NCBI RefSeq assembly: GCF_021261325.1
Contig: NZ_JAJSBI010000002.1
Span: forward strand, 186,001 to 250,000
From: Streptomyces guryensis
GTDB lineage: Bacteria; Actinomycetota; Actinomycetes; Streptomycetales; Streptomycetaceae
DNA length: 64,000 nt
Reading direction: 5' to 3'
In this document: piece after piece, positions 47,411 to 56,682 of the stretch
Layout: the number at the start of each line of letters is the position of its first letter
Numbering within the stretch: position 1 is the stretch's first letter
Translations under genes and position numbers: made by a program
Notes under the pieces: generated by a model
What the model was told of the DNA's origin: nothing
Databases searched by the model: none
Seen by the model: only the letters and a program-made list of their open reading frames with translations

Positions 47411-48337
47411 TCAGTCCTGGTTCTCGCCGCCTGCCCGTGTGCCCGGGGCCCGCAGGACCGCGCGGTGCGGCAGCCGGGGCCGGACGAGCCGCAGCCAGGC
47501 CAGTGCGATCAGGGCCGCCACCGCGGCGAACGGCAGTACCGCGCCGAACGCCACCGCCAGCCAGCGCAGCATCGTCACGAACGCGCCCCAGCCGCCTGCC
47601 AGCGCGTCCACGAACCCGGGCCTGTCCTCCTTCGCCGCCGCCGTCACCGGTGACTCCGAAAGGGACAGGGTGATCGTCGCGAGACTGGTGCGGTCCTTGA
47701 GAGACGCCTGCTGCGCGAGCAGCGCCTCCAGGTCGGCCTCCCAGGTGCTCAGCTCGCCCTCCAGCTCCACCACGTCGCTGAGCTTGGTGGCGCGGTCCAT
47801 CAGCTCCCGGACCCGCGCCACGCTGGCCCGCTGCGACTTGATGCGGCTGTCCACGTCGACGACCTGGTCGGTGACGTCCTCGGCCTTGGCGGTGCGGTCG
47901 AGGAGCTTGCCCGCGCCCTGGAGGCCGGCGAGGACCTCGTCGTACTTGTCGACCGGCACACGCAGCACGACACGGGTGCGCTCATGGCCGTTCCCGTCCC
48001 GGCCGGTGGTCTCGTCGCCGACATAGCCGCCCGCGTTCTCGGTCGTCGTGCGGGCCTCGTCGAGGGCCTTCGGTACGTCCTTGACCTGCACGGTCAACGA
48101 GGCGGTGCGGATGATGTCGCTCGCGGTGAGCCTGGGCGCCCGCTCGGCCCCGGCGCCGCTCGCGTTCCTCTCGCCGCCCGGGGCGGCGGCCTTCCCGTCG
48201 CTCCGGACGGCCTTGCCGGCGGCGCTTCCGCCGCCGGAATCGGAGCCGCTCCCGCTGCATCCGGTGAGCGCGAGTGCGGCGGCGAGCAGGATCGCGGCCA
48301 GGGCCGGAACAGGTCGTACGGGACGTGTTGTGCACAT
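47411..48337 (-). CDS. DUF4349 lipoprotein
   Basis: The 308-aa protein has a signal with the lipobox LTGC near residue 26, then a Ser/Gly/Ala-rich linker. The DUF4349 domain (about 70-250) contains IIRTASLTVQVKDVPKALDEA and VVLRVPVDKYDEVLAGL. It includes a coiled-coil segment (LEGELSTWEADLEALLAQQASL). A membrane helix lies near the C-terminus (about 262-288). The ATG at 48337 directly starts the signal sequence, although the ribosome site is weak. Function unknown. Confidence 0.85.
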   Translation of the reverse strand: MCTTRPVRPVPALAAILLAAALALTGCSGSGSDSGGGSAAGKAVRSDGKAAAPGGERNASGAGAERAPRLTASDIIRTASLTVQVKDVPKALDEARTTTENAGGYVGDETTGRDGNGHERTRVVLRVPVDKYDEVLAGLQGAGKLLDRTAKAEDVTDQVVDVDSRIKSQRASVARVRELMDRATKLSDVVELEGELSTWEADLEALLAQQASLKDRTSLATITLSLSESPVTAAAKEDRPGFVDALAGGWGAFVTMLRWLAVAFGAVLPFAAVAALIALAWLRLVRPRLPHRAVLRAPGTRAGGENQD

Positions 48338-48496
48338 GTGGGTGTACCCCCGAGGGTCGTGACGACTGACGGTCCTTCGACGCCCGGACGGGCCGGGGCG
48401 TTGGACCTGGACGGTCCCGATGCGGTCACGGTCAGGACTCGTGAAGGACACCGGGCCGCGGGCCGGCTGTCAGAGGGGTCTGAGACGCTTGAGGAC

Positions 48497-50011
48497 ATGC
48501 GCGAAGTGGAGAGTCGTACGGGTATGGGGCAGGTCGTCGTCATCGGAGCCGGGATCGCCGGACTGGCCGCGGCCCACCGGTTGTTGCAGCGCGGCGCGCG
48601 GGTGACCGTGCTGGAGGCGTCGGACCGCGTCGGCGGCAAGCTGCTGCCCGGTGAGATCGCGGGCGCGCGCGTGGACTTCGGCGCCGAGTCGCTGCTGGCG
48701 CGCAGACCGGAAGCGGTCGCCCTCGCCCGCGAGGTGGGCCTCGACGACCGGCTGCAGCCGCCGGCCACCGCGACGGCCTCGATCTGGACCCGCGGCGCCC
48801 TGCGGCCCATGCCCAAGGGCCACGTCATGGGCGTCCCCGGAACCGCCGCCGCGCTGACCGGAGTCCTGTCCGACCAGGGCCTGGCCCGTATCGAACGCGA
48901 CGCGGACCTGCCGCGCACGGAGGTCGGCGACGACGCGGCGGTCGGGGAGTACGTGGCGGCCCGGCTCGGCCGCGAGGTCGTCGACCGCCTGGTGGAACCC
49001 CTCCTCGGCGGCGTCTACGCGGGGGACGCCTACCGCATCTCGATGCGCTCCGCGGTCCCGCAGCTCTACCAGGTCGCCAAGACGCACGACTCGCTCACCG
49101 AAGGCGTCCGCGAGCTCCAGGCCAGGATGGCCGCCGCCCAGCAGACCGGCCCCGTCTTCATGGGCATCCAGGGCGGCGTCGGCAGCCTCCCGCTCGCGGT
49201 GGCGGACTCGGTCCGCGCGCGCGGCGGCGAGATCCTGACCGGGACGCCGGTGACCGGGCTGCGCCGCGAGACAGCCGGTGGCTGGCGGGTCGTCGCCGGT
49301 GACCGTGTGCTGCACGCGGACGCCGTCGTCGTGGCCGTCCCGGCCCCCGCGGCGGCCGGCCTCCTGCGCCCGGAGGCCCCGGAGGCCGCCACCGAGCTCG
49401 CCGCCGTCGAGTACGCCTCCATGGCCCTGGTCACCCTCGCCTACCGCCGCACCGACACCGCCCTCCCGCAGGGCAGCGGCTTCCTCGTCCCGCCGGTCGA
49501 CGGACGCACCATCAAGGCGTCGACGTTCGCCTCCCAGAAGTGGGGCTGGATCGCCGACGAGAACCCGGACACGGCAGTGCTGCGCACCTCCGTCGGCCGG
49601 TACGGCGAGACCGAGATCCTCCAGCGCGAGGACGCCGGCCTGGTGGACGTCTCCCGGCACGACCTGCGCGAGGCCACCGGACTGGACGCCGCCCCCCTCG
49701 AAACCCGGGTCACCCGCTGGACCGACGGCCTGCCCCAGTACCCCGTCGGCCACCACGCGCGCGTGGCCCGCATCCGCGAGCACGTCGCCAAGCTGCCGGG
49801 CCTCGCCGTCTGCGGCGCGCAGTACGACGGCGTCGGCATCCCGGCCTGCATCGCGAGCGCGTACGCGGCCGTCGACCAGATCGGCGGCGACCTGGAATCA
49901 AAAGGTGCAGCGCGAAGCGCTTCGGTTGAGGGCGGTGGTGGGCGACGGGCGGGCGTGGAGGAGCTGACCGCCCACCCGGTGCAGAGTCTGCACGGCGGAG
50001 CGGGAGAATAG
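48497..50011 (+). CDS. hemY: Coproporphyrinogen/protoporphyrinogen oxidase (HemY/CgoX type)
   Basis: The 504-aa flavoprotein has the FAD-binding motif [20 protein letters not shown] at about 12-31. In actinobacteria this enzyme oxidises coproporphyrinogen III to coproporphyrin III. The conserved end block is [31 protein letters not shown]. After GGDL there is an unusual Ser/Gly/Arg-rich stretch encoded by a palindrome-bearing segment (49896-49965) before the final [17 protein letters not shown] 48497 is used; ATG 48524 is an alternative. The gene ends 5 bases before hemQ and is probably cotranscribed with it. Confidence 0.94.
   Translation: MREVESRTGMGQVVVIGAGIAGLAAAHRLLQRGARVTVLEASDRVGGKLLPGEIAGARVDFGAESLLARRPEAVALAREVGLDDRLQPPATATASIWTRGALRPMPKGHVMGVPGTAAALTGVLSDQGLARIERDADLPRTEVGDDAAVGEYVAARLGREVVDRLVEPLLGGVYAGDAYRISMRSAVPQLYQVAKTHDSLTEGVRELQARMAAAQQTGPVFMGIQGGVGSLPLAVADSVRARGGEILTGTPVTGLRRETAGGWRVVAGDRVLHADAVVVAVPAPAAAGLLRPEAPEAATELAAVEYASMALVTLAYRRTDTALPQGSGFLVPPVDGRTIKASTFASQKWGWIADENPDTAVLRTSVGRYGETEILQREDAGLVDVSRHDLREATGLDAAPLETRVTRWTDGLPQYPVGHHARVARIREHVAKLPGLAVCGAQYDGVGIPACIASAYAAVDQIGGDLESKGAARSASVEGGGGRRAGVEELTAHPVQSLHGGAGE
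49913..49924. repeat. 12-bp palindrome CGAAGCGCTTCG inside the 3' end of hemY
   Basis: A perfect palindrome sits in a segment that encodes a low-complexity insert near the HemY C-terminus. It may be a small dispersed repeat that inserted in frame. Confidence 0.4.
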
Positions 50012-50015
50012 CCAC

Positions 50016-50747
50016 ATGAGTGACGACGCCCCCACCACTGCCCCGGACCGGATCGCGAACAAGGGCAAGCTGGCCAAGGACCTCAACGAGGTCATCCGCT
50101 ACACCCTGTGGTCCGTCTTCAAGCTGAAGGACGTGCTGCCCGAGGACCGCGCGGGCTACGCCGACGAGGTCCAGGAGCTGTTCGACCAGCTCGCCGCCAA
50201 GGACGTGACGATCCGCGGCACGTACGACGTGTCGGGCCTGCGCGCCGACGCCGACCTCATGATCTGGTGGCACGCGGAGACCAGCGACCAGCTGCAGGAG
50301 GCGTACAACCTCTTCCGGCGCACCAAGCTGGGCCGCGCCCTGGAGCCGGTCTGGTCGAACATGGCGCTGCACCGCCCCGCCGAGTTCAACCGCTCGCACA
50401 TCCCGGCCTTCCTCGCCGACGAGACGCCCCGCAACTACGTCAGCGTCTACCCCTTCGTGCGCAGCTACGACTGGTACCTGCTGCCCGACGAGGACCGCCG
50501 CCGCATGCTCGCCGACCACGGAAAGATGGCCCGCGGCTACCCGGACGTGCGGGCCAACACGGTCGCCTCGTTCTCCCTCGGCGACTACGAGTGGATCCTG
50601 GCCTTCGAGGCCGACGAGCTCTACCGCATCGTCGACCTCATGCGCCACCTGCGTGCCTCCGAGGCCCGGAGGCACGTCCGCGAGGAGGTCCCGTTCTACA
50701 CCGGGCGCCGCAAGGACATCGCGGAACTCGTCGCGGGTCTGGCGTAG
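50016..50747 (+). CDS. hemQ: Coproheme decarboxylase
   Basis: The 243-aa chlorite-dismutase-like protein converts coproheme to heme b, the last step of the coproporphyrin-dependent pathway. The proximal heme ligand is His168 in [15 protein letters not shown]. The catalytic Tyr145 is in [15 protein letters not shown]. The C-terminal block [19 protein letters not shown] is typical. It follows hemY by 4 bases. With hemE upstream, three steps of this route are encoded within 7 kb. Confidence 0.96.
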   Translation: MSDDAPTTAPDRIANKGKLAKDLNEVIRYTLWSVFKLKDVLPEDRAGYADEVQELFDQLAAKDVTIRGTYDVSGLRADADLMIWWHAETSDQLQEAYNLFRRTKLGRALEPVWSNMALHRPAEFNRSHIPAFLADETPRNYVSVYPFVRSYDWYLLPDEDRRRMLADHGKMARGYPDVRANTVASFSLGDYEWILAFEADELYRIVDLMRHLRASEARRHVREEVPFYTGRRKDIAELVAGLA

Positions 50748-50769
50748 TCGGCGCCCGGTTGTCGCCTGG

Positions 50770-52410
50770 TCAGCGCCGGGCGGTCTTCCCCTTCAGGGTC
50801 TCCTTCAGCGGGGCCGGGTGGGAGCGGCCGTCCGTCGTGGCCGGGTTCGGCTCCGCGTGCGGGGCGCAGGACGCCTGCTGCACCGGCAGCCGGCCCTCCA
50901 GCAGGTACGCGTCCAGATAGCCGTTGACGCACCGGTTCGGGCCGCCCGCGATGCCGTGCGTGCCGGCCTCCCGCTCGGTCACCAGGACCGAGTCGCTCAG
51001 CCGCCGGTGCAACTCCACGGCGCCGTCGTAGGGCGTCGCCGCGTCCCGTTCGGCGGCCAGGATCAGCGTCGGCGGCAGCTCACCCGGCGCGGTCCGGACA
51101 TCGAGGGGCTGCTGCCGGGGCGCCGGCCAGTAGGCGCACGGCAGGTTCATCCACGCGTTGTCCCAGGTCTCGAACGGCGCCTGGCGCGCGAGCCGCGTGT
51201 TGTCCTCGTCCCAGACCTTCCAGTCCGTCGGCCAGGGCGCGTCGTTGCACTCGACGGTCGTGTACACCGCGTTGGTGTTCTCCGCCTCGGCGGCCGTCTC
51301 GGTGGCCGGACCGGCCTGCTCGACCAGCGGCTTCTCGTCGCCCTTCAGATACGCCGACAGCGCCTTCGCCCGCGTCGGCCAGTAGTCGTCGTAGTACCCG
51401 GCCGACAGGAACGCCGCCTGTAGTTCGGCCGGCCCCACCCTGCCGCCCGCCGGCTTCGCCGCGAGCTGCCTGCTCGCCTTCTCGTAGCCGGCCTGCACCT
51501 CGTCGGCCGTGTTGCCGAGGCCGTACACGTCGTCGTGCTTGGCGATCCACTCCCGGAAGTCCGACCACCGGTTCTCGAACGCGGCCGACTGGTCGAGGTT
51601 GTTGCGGTACCAGACCTGCTCGGGAGCCGGGTTCACCGCCGAGTCGAACACCATCCGCCGCACATGCGAGGGGAACAGCGTCGCGTAGAGCGCCCCGAAG
51701 TAGGTGCCGTACGACGCCCCCATGAACGTCAGCTGCCTCTCGCCCAGCGCCGCCCGCACCACGTCCAGGTCACGGGCGTTGTTGAGCGAGTTGAAGTACT
51801 GGAGCCCGCTGCCGGACCGCTTGGCGCAGCCCGTCGCGTAGGCCCTCGCCTGCTTGATGCGTTCCTGCTTGTACGCCTCCGAGGGGTACGTCGGTGCCTG
51901 CGAGGGCGCCTTGAAGAAGAGCTTGGGCTCCTCGCAGGACAGCGGCGAGGACTTGCCGACGCCGCGCGGGGAGTAGCCGACCAGGTCGTAGGCCGCCGCG
52001 AGGCGCTTCCACTCCGGAAGCATCCCGACGAGCGGGAAGTAGAGGCCGTCGCCGCCGGGCCCGCCGGGGTTGTAGACCAGGGCGCCCTGCCGGGGCACCC
52101 GGCGCTTGCTGTTCTGGGGGTCCTTGTGGGTGGCCGTCACCCGGCTGACGGTCAGCTTGATCTGCTTGCCGCGGGGATGCGCGTAGTCGAGCGGGACGGA
52201 CACCGTGCCGCACTCCATCGTGCCCGGCATGTCCTGCGCGGCGGCGCACTTCCCGAAATCGATGCCGGCCGCCCGGGCGCGCGCGGCGGCCACCGCCGTG
52301 CCGTGCAGCTCGGCCGCGTCCGGGACGACGGGTGTGCTGCCGGCCGGGGCGGCCGCGAGGGCGGTCAGGAGCAAGGATCCGGCGGCCGAGTAGAGGGCGG
52401 CAGCTCTCAT
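50770..52410 (-). CDS. Secreted alpha/beta-hydrolase peptidase (TAP-like)
   Basis: The 546-aa protein has a signal peptide (about 1-27, ending near PAGS). The alpha/beta-hydrolase core shows the oxyanion loop LVYNPGGPGGDG, nucleophile Ser in FMGASYGTYFGA, Asp in LAAERDAATPYDG and His in EAGTHGIAGG. The C-terminal part is the TAP domain of tripeptidyl aminopeptidases. Such enzymes (SlpD/SlpE/Tap class) release tripeptides outside the cell. GAAGGGA lies about 6 bases before the ATG at 52410. Confidence 0.92.
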   Translation of the reverse strand: MRAAALYSAAGSLLLTALAAAPAGSTPVVPDAAELHGTAVAAARARAAGIDFGKCAAAQDMPGTMECGTVSVPLDYAHPRGKQIKLTVSRVTATHKDPQNSKRRVPRQGALVYNPGGPGGDGLYFPLVGMLPEWKRLAAAYDLVGYSPRGVGKSSPLSCEEPKLFFKAPSQAPTYPSEAYKQERIKQARAYATGCAKRSGSGLQYFNSLNNARDLDVVRAALGERQLTFMGASYGTYFGALYATLFPSHVRRMVFDSAVNPAPEQVWYRNNLDQSAAFENRWSDFREWIAKHDDVYGLGNTADEVQAGYEKASRQLAAKPAGGRVGPAELQAAFLSAGYYDDYWPTRAKALSAYLKGDEKPLVEQAGPATETAAEAENTNAVYTTVECNDAPWPTDWKVWDEDNTRLARQAPFETWDNAWMNLPCAYWPAPRQQPLDVRTAPGELPPTLILAAERDAATPYDGAVELHRRLSDSVLVTEREAGTHGIAGGPNRCVNGYLDAYLLEGRLPVQQASCAPHAEPNPATTDGRSHPAPLKETLKGKTARR

Positions 52411-52508
52411 GACGTATCCCTTCGGAGCATGGCAGCGACAAAAGGGATGTTTCGTTCGGTGCATGCAGAAGGCAAGCACCGCCCCGGCGGTGTCGGCCTC
52501 AATGCCCC

Positions 52509-53297
52509 CTATGCGCCCCTGGCGTGCGGTTCGCGCCAGGACTGTTCGCGGTGTGCGAAGGCCGCGCGCAGGTCCGGTTCACCGATCGCGCGGACACCTC
52601 GTACGGCGACGGTGGTGAGGTACGTGCGGTCGTCGCCGTACGAGACGCGCCGGGGCAGGGTGCCCAGCAGCCGCTGCCCGGCCGGGGAGGCCCAGCGGGA
52701 GTACGGATGGGCCTCCACCCGGGCGATGGCCAGACAGCTGAGTGTCAGTGCGAGCGGCAGGGCGAACCACAGGGCGACCAGGCCGCGCGGCATGTCCGGC
52801 CGGGCGGGCGCCAGCAGTGCGATCGCGCCCAGCACGAGCACGGCCACCGTGGCGAGCTGCACCTGGCGCACTCCGGCCGCGACGGTGGTCCGGGCACCGG
52901 CGGGCACGGCCAGGCCCGCGTCGACGAGCCGGTCGCCGAGCCCCGCGACCGCGTCCGCGGAGGCCGCGGCGGCCCGCACGGGTTCTATGCGGTTCTGCCC
53001 CTCGGGCCCGATGGCCCCTATGACCGACCGCTCGATGTCGTCGCGCCCGCGCGGATCGACCACCGTCGCCCACCCGGTGTGGGCGAGCAGCAGCCGCCGC
53101 TGCCGGGCCATGGAGACCATGGTCAGATCGGCGACGCGCCTGGGCCCGCCGGACAGGAACGCGGCCTCGTACAGCGTCAGATCGTGATCCCGGGAGTCCT
53201 CGTCGACGGCCGCCGCGCGTACGGCGGCCAGGCACAGCCGCGTACACGCCGTGCCGGCGACGGCCCAGGCCAGCATGAGGAGAAGTACCCAGAACAT
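52509..53297 (-). CDS. TIGR04222-domain membrane protein
   Basis: The 262-aa protein has an N-terminal membrane anchor (1-20). The conserved TIGR04222 segment follows (LTLYEAAFLSGGPRRVADLTMVSM). Two further helices span about 147-190, and a soluble tail ends EQSWREPHARGA. Many relatives carry a Gly/Cys-rich low-complexity tail; this one does not. From memory this family often sits near DUF692 proteins, as here, which hints at a shared peptide-modification or cell-surface role. The function is unproven. Confidence 0.83.
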   Translation of the reverse strand: MFWVLLLMLAWAVAGTACTRLCLAAVRAAAVDEDSRDHDLTLYEAAFLSGGPRRVADLTMVSMARQRRLLLAHTGWATVVDPRGRDDIERSVIGAIGPEGQNRIEPVRAAAASADAVAGLGDRLVDAGLAVPAGARTTVAAGVRQVQLATVAVLVLGAIALLAPARPDMPRGLVALWFALPLALTLSCLAIARVEAHPYSRWASPAGQRLLGTLPRRVSYGDDRTYLTTVAVRGVRAIGEPDLRAAFAHREQSWREPHARGA

Positions 53298-53403
53298 GCC
53301 GCGTTTCTATGCCAAAGGCTCAGAGGAACGCCATGGTCTGTTCACAATCCGGACGGAGCGTTGCCTGTATGTGACGTTCCGTTTGTCCGGAAGTGGACCT
53401 TCG

Positions 53404-54168
53404 CTACTGCGGGGGCGGGCTGGAGGCGGGCGGCGGGAGCGTGTAGCCACCGGTGCCGGACGGCGTGAGCGGGACGACCTGGCCCGGATCCGCGGTCGCG
53501 CCGGGGAAGCCGGTGGGCGGCGGCGTGCTCGCGGCGGCCATGTCCTGGGCGAGCGCGTCCCAGTCGATGTACCCCGTGGCCTCCAGGACCTTGATGTGGT
53601 CCAGCACGGTCGTGTTCGCGTCGTCGGCGAGCGCGCGCACCAGCGAGTTCTGGGTGCTCGCCCGGACCTGGGCGACGAGGGAGAACACCTTGCCGTGCGC
53701 CAGCCGCAGGATGTTGGCGAACTTGCCGTCGTAGTCGGTGCCCTGCGCCGCGTTCAGCGTCGCCAGCCACTGCTTCTGCTGGTCGCTCGGCTCGTTGGGC
53801 AGCTGCAGGCCGAGCTGGGCCGCCACGTCCCGTACCCGCTGGTCGAGGAAGGTGTGCCCCAGGACGAGATGCTGACCCGCCGTCCGTACGGCCTGGGTGG
53901 TGCCCTTCTGCTCGGCCTGCTGTCCGGCGGGCAGCTCCCACAGGCCGGCCAGCCGGACCTTGGTGATGAAGTCGCGGTCGAGGGCGGACAACGGCCCGTA
54001 CTGCGTCGAGACGGTCTCGGCGCTCAGTACGTCGACGCCGGTCCCGGACCGGTCGGCGTACGACCAGATCGGGAAGATCAGTGCCAACAGGGTGGCCGTC
54101 AGGCCGATGATGATGACCCCGGTGCCGCTGAATATGCCTCTGCCGGTGACGGGTGGTCGCGGTCGCAT
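53404..54168 (-). CDS. DUF4142 membrane-anchored extracytoplasmic protein
   Basis: The 254-aa protein has one N-terminal membrane helix (about 17-36). The DUF4142 (ferritin-like four-helix) domain covers about 60-205: LSALDRDFITKVRLAGLWEL, LGHTFLDQRVRDVAAQLG and NTTVLDHIKVLEATGYIDW. A Pro/Ser-rich tail follows. Functions of DUF4142 proteins are unknown. The gene lies 76 bases after the DUF692 gene on the same strand, and a fragment of another DUF4142 gene is found upstream of DUF692, so the pairing may be old. Confidence 0.88.
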   Translation of the reverse strand: MRPRPPVTGRGIFSGTGVIIIGLTATLLALIFPIWSYADRSGTGVDVLSAETVSTQYGPLSALDRDFITKVRLAGLWELPAGQQAEQKGTTQAVRTAGQHLVLGHTFLDQRVRDVAAQLGLQLPNEPSDQQKQWLATLNAAQGTDYDGKFANILRLAHGKVFSLVAQVRASTQNSLVRALADDANTTVLDHIKVLEATGYIDWDALAQDMAAASTPPPTGFPGATADPGQVVPLTPSGTGGYTLPPPASSPPPQ

Positions 54169-54244
54169 GGTGCCTCCTACGGCACCGCATATTACTGCGG
54201 GGTTCGGCTGCGCCCGGTCTCGCGGCCTGTTACCTCCGGCACGG

Positions 54245-55576
54245 TCAGCGCCGCAGCAGCACCCGCCGCGCCGCCCTGGCCATCCGAACCGCCGGCCGCT
54301 GCGACCGCGGCGCGGGCCCCGAGCGTTCCAGCCACCACTCCCTCAGCTCCCGCCGGGCCCGGCCCTCCTCCAGCCGCCCGTCGAGCAGCAGCTGTCCGGC
54401 GAAGTCCAGGGCGTCCCGGCGGTAGCCGCCGGTCATCGGGTGCCGGTGGGCGTACGCGAGGAAGGCCGGCCGGTACGCGTCCCCGAGGATCTCCGGCAGC
54501 TCGGGCGCGACCTTCGCCACCACATCCGCCCGCTTCCCGGCGAGCGCCCGCGCCTGCACCCCCAGCCGCACCCGGTCGAACCCCTCCGGCACGGGCGTCC
54601 CGGCGACGAGCGCGGACAGCAGGGCGGCCTGAGCGAGCCCGAGCCGCTGCCGGGCGGCGGCGGCGGTGGCGGTGGCGGTGGCAGGGGCAGGGGCGACGGC
54701 GCCCACCGTCGCCGTCGCTGCCGCCTCCGCCGCGGTCTCCTCCCGTATCGCCCCTCCCTTCTCCACGGCTGCCCGTATCGCCTCCAACTCCCTCTCCAGT
54801 ACGGCCGGTTCGGGAAAGTTCTCGTCCCGCTCCAGCAGCACCCCGGGCGGCGAGACCCGAGCGGCGAGGTCGGTCAGGATGTCGAGGACCGGCTCCGGCA
54901 CCGGGTGGGCGTGGCTGTCGTGCCAGACACCGTCGCGTTCGAAGCCGCCCGCGACATGGACGTAGGCGATGGCCTCCAGGGGAAGCTCCGCGAGCGCCTT
55001 GGCCGGGTCCTCTCCGCCGTTGACGTGGTTGGTGTGCAGGTTGGCAACGTCGATCAGGAGCCGTACGCCGGTCCGGTCGGCGAGCTCGTACAGGAACTGC
55101 CCCTCGGTCATCTCCTCACCGGGCCAGGAGACCAGCGCGGCGATGTTCTCCACGGCGAGCGGCACCGGCAGCGCGTCCTGGGCGATGCGGACGTTCTCGC
55201 ACAGCACGTCGAGGGCGCCCCGGGTGCGCGGCACGGGCAGCAGATGCCCGGCCTCCAGCAGCGGCGACGCCGTCAGAGGGCCGCCGGCCCGTACGAACGC
55301 GATGTGCTCGGTGACCAGCGGCGCGCCCAGCGCCTGGGCCCGCTCGGCGAGGGCGGTGAGCCGGTCCTCGTCGGGCCGGTCGGCGCCGCCGAGGCCGAGC
55401 GAGACGCCGTGCGGGATCACGGTCACCCCACGGGCGCGCAGCCGCCGCAGCGACTCGGGGAGGTGCCCGGGGCAGATGTTCTCGGCCACGGCCTCGACCC
55501 AGTCGATGCCCGGCATGCGCTCCACAGCGTCGGCGATCTCCGGCCGCCACCCGATGCCCGTTCCCAGTCGCTCCAT
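54245..55576 (-). CDS. DUF692 (MNIO) enzyme fused to a C-terminal partner domain
   Basis: The 443-aa protein has a TIM-barrel MNIO domain at 1-275. Metal-ligand candidates are His56 ([12 protein letters not shown]), Glu90/His91 (VTEHIAF), Glu143 ([11 protein letters not shown]), Asp176/Asn179/His181 ([12 protein letters not shown]), His207 (YVHVAGGF), Asp220/His222 (WHDSHAHPV) and Glu249 (LLERDENFP). Characterised family members (MbnB, TglH) use iron clusters to oxidise Cys in ribosomal peptides. After an Ala/Thr linker at about 280-308, residues 308-443 form a helical domain of a kind found fused in actinobacteria, which may replace the separate partner protein. No precursor peptide is evident nearby. 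Confidence 0.9.
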   Translation of the reverse strand: MERLGTGIGWRPEIADAVERMPGIDWVEAVAENICPGHLPESLRRLRARGVTVIPHGVSLGLGGADRPDEDRLTALAERAQALGAPLVTEHIAFVRAGGPLTASPLLEAGHLLPVPRTRGALDVLCENVRIAQDALPVPLAVENIAALVSWPGEEMTEGQFLYELADRTGVRLLIDVANLHTNHVNGGEDPAKALAELPLEAIAYVHVAGGFERDGVWHDSHAHPVPEPVLDILTDLAARVSPPGVLLERDENFPEPAVLERELEAIRAAVEKGGAIREETAAEAAATATVGAVAPAPATATATAAAARQRLGLAQAALLSALVAGTPVPEGFDRVRLGVQARALAGKRADVVAKVAPELPEILGDAYRPAFLAYAHRHPMTGGYRRDALDFAGQLLLDGRLEEGRARRELREWWLERSGPAPRSQRPAVRMARAARRVLLRR

Positions 55577-55699
55577 GGTCCGTCCCCTCCCAGCCGTCCC
55601 TCGAAGAACGTGACGGGGGTATGGCCCCGCCGCTCGGACACGAATCCCGTCGCCTGCACCTTCAGAGCAACATTTGAGGTTCGCTCCGGCCGGCTCGGC

Positions 55700-55830
55700 T
55701 CACCGCAGCACACCCTCGGAGTCCTGCGGATCCGGCCGGTTCGTGTTGACATCCAGCACCGTGATGTGGTCGAGGACCGTCTGGTTGGTGTCCGAGGCCG
55801 GCTGCCGTTGATCCGCATGCCGGGGGGTAC
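55700..55830 (-). pseudogene. Fragment of a DUF4142 gene
   Basis: In one minus-strand frame the peptide SDTNQTVLDHITVLDVNTNR appears. It aligns with DDANTTVLDHIKVLEATGYI of the intact DUF4142 protein at 53404-54168, the end of that domain. The frame then runs to a stop with unrelated residues. No start or upstream helices are present. It is probably the decayed tail of a second DUF4142 gene. The rest of the 55577-55912 interval shows no gene. Confidence 0.6.
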
Positions 55831-55912
55831 GCGCGGGAACCCGCGTTGTTCGAGCGAAAGGAAAAAGCTGAACGGCTGGCGAAGTCGCAGTGGGGCGCCG
55901 CACGTCCACGGG

Positions 55913-56629
55913 TCAGCGCAGTGCCGGATGGTCGGCCACCACCGTGCAGGAGCCGGGTGCGATCTCCGTGAAGCCCGCGTCCCGCACCAACGGAAGCCCG
56001 CTCGTGGTCAGTTCACCCCAGCGATCCGGGTCGGCGCTGCGGACGGCGAGCGGGAAGCCGGCGTCCTGCCAAGCCGCCCGCTGCTCGTTCGACAGCTCCC
56101 ACCAGGCGAGTTGGGCACCGTGTCCCGCTTGTGCCATCGCCTTGCCGGCGGACATGTCGAGGTCGGGGTTCAGCCACAGCACGGGCACCGCGGGATCGGC
56201 TCCCGCCGGCGGTTCCGGATCGTCGAGATCGGTGCCGGAGACCTGCAGCCTGGCCAGGTCCTTGGGCCATCCGTCGAGCGGTACGGGCGGAAACACCCTC
56301 ACCTCCGCCGACTTCCCGCTCACCGTGATGCCGGGCAGTGCCTCGGCCCGCCGCCACTCGGCGCCCCGCGCGCGCCGCACCACTTTCCGGATCCGGGCGT
56401 CCTGCCAGTCCCGCATGACCTGGGCCCACTCGCCGTCCCCGAGGGACCGCTCGTCGCTGAGCATCACCAGTACGGCGCGGGCGGCGGTCTCCAGCGCGTC
56501 GGTACGGGCGGGCGGCGCCGCCTTCTCCATGTGCACGACGAGAGGCAGCACGAACTGCGGCGCCTGATCGCGCTCGTTGGGCTCGGACCGGAACGGGCTG
56601 TCGCTGGTGGACGTCACATCTTGGCTCAC
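55913..56629 (-). CDS. PTH2-type peptidyl-tRNA hydrolase-like protein
   Basis: The 238-aa protein has a C-terminal domain (about 140-238) that carries the PTH2 fingerprint: LNPDLDMSAGKAMAQAGHGA and VRDAGFTEIAPGSCTVV. These correspond to KMGKGK..AQCSHA and QDAGRTQIAPGS of archaeal/eukaryotic Pth2. The N-terminal half (PLVVHMEKA, IRKVVRRARGAEWRR, VRVFPP) is an actinobacterial extension. Pth2 frees tRNA from stalled peptidyl-tRNA; bacteria normally use the unrelated Pth1, so this is probably an accessory enzyme. The GTG at 56629 (MSQDVTS) is plausible but has a weak ribosome site. Confidence 0.82.
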   Translation of the reverse strand: MSQDVTSTSDSPFRSEPNERDQAPQFVLPLVVHMEKAAPPARTDALETAARAVLVMLSDERSLGDGEWAQVMRDWQDARIRKVVRRARGAEWRRAEALPGITVSGKSAEVRVFPPVPLDGWPKDLARLQVSGTDLDDPEPPAGADPAVPVLWLNPDLDMSAGKAMAQAGHGAQLAWWELSNEQRAAWQDAGFPLAVRSADPDRWGELTTSGLPLVRDAGFTEIAPGSCTVVADHPALR

Positions 56630-56682
56630 ACCGGCCAACTTTAGAGGGGCGCCGGACCGTGCCACTTTGCGAAGATGCCCGC

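Noticed and set aside
47984..48496. Upstream extension of hemY
   Set aside because: It runs antisense to the DUF4349 gene, and the FAD motif begins just after the chosen start.
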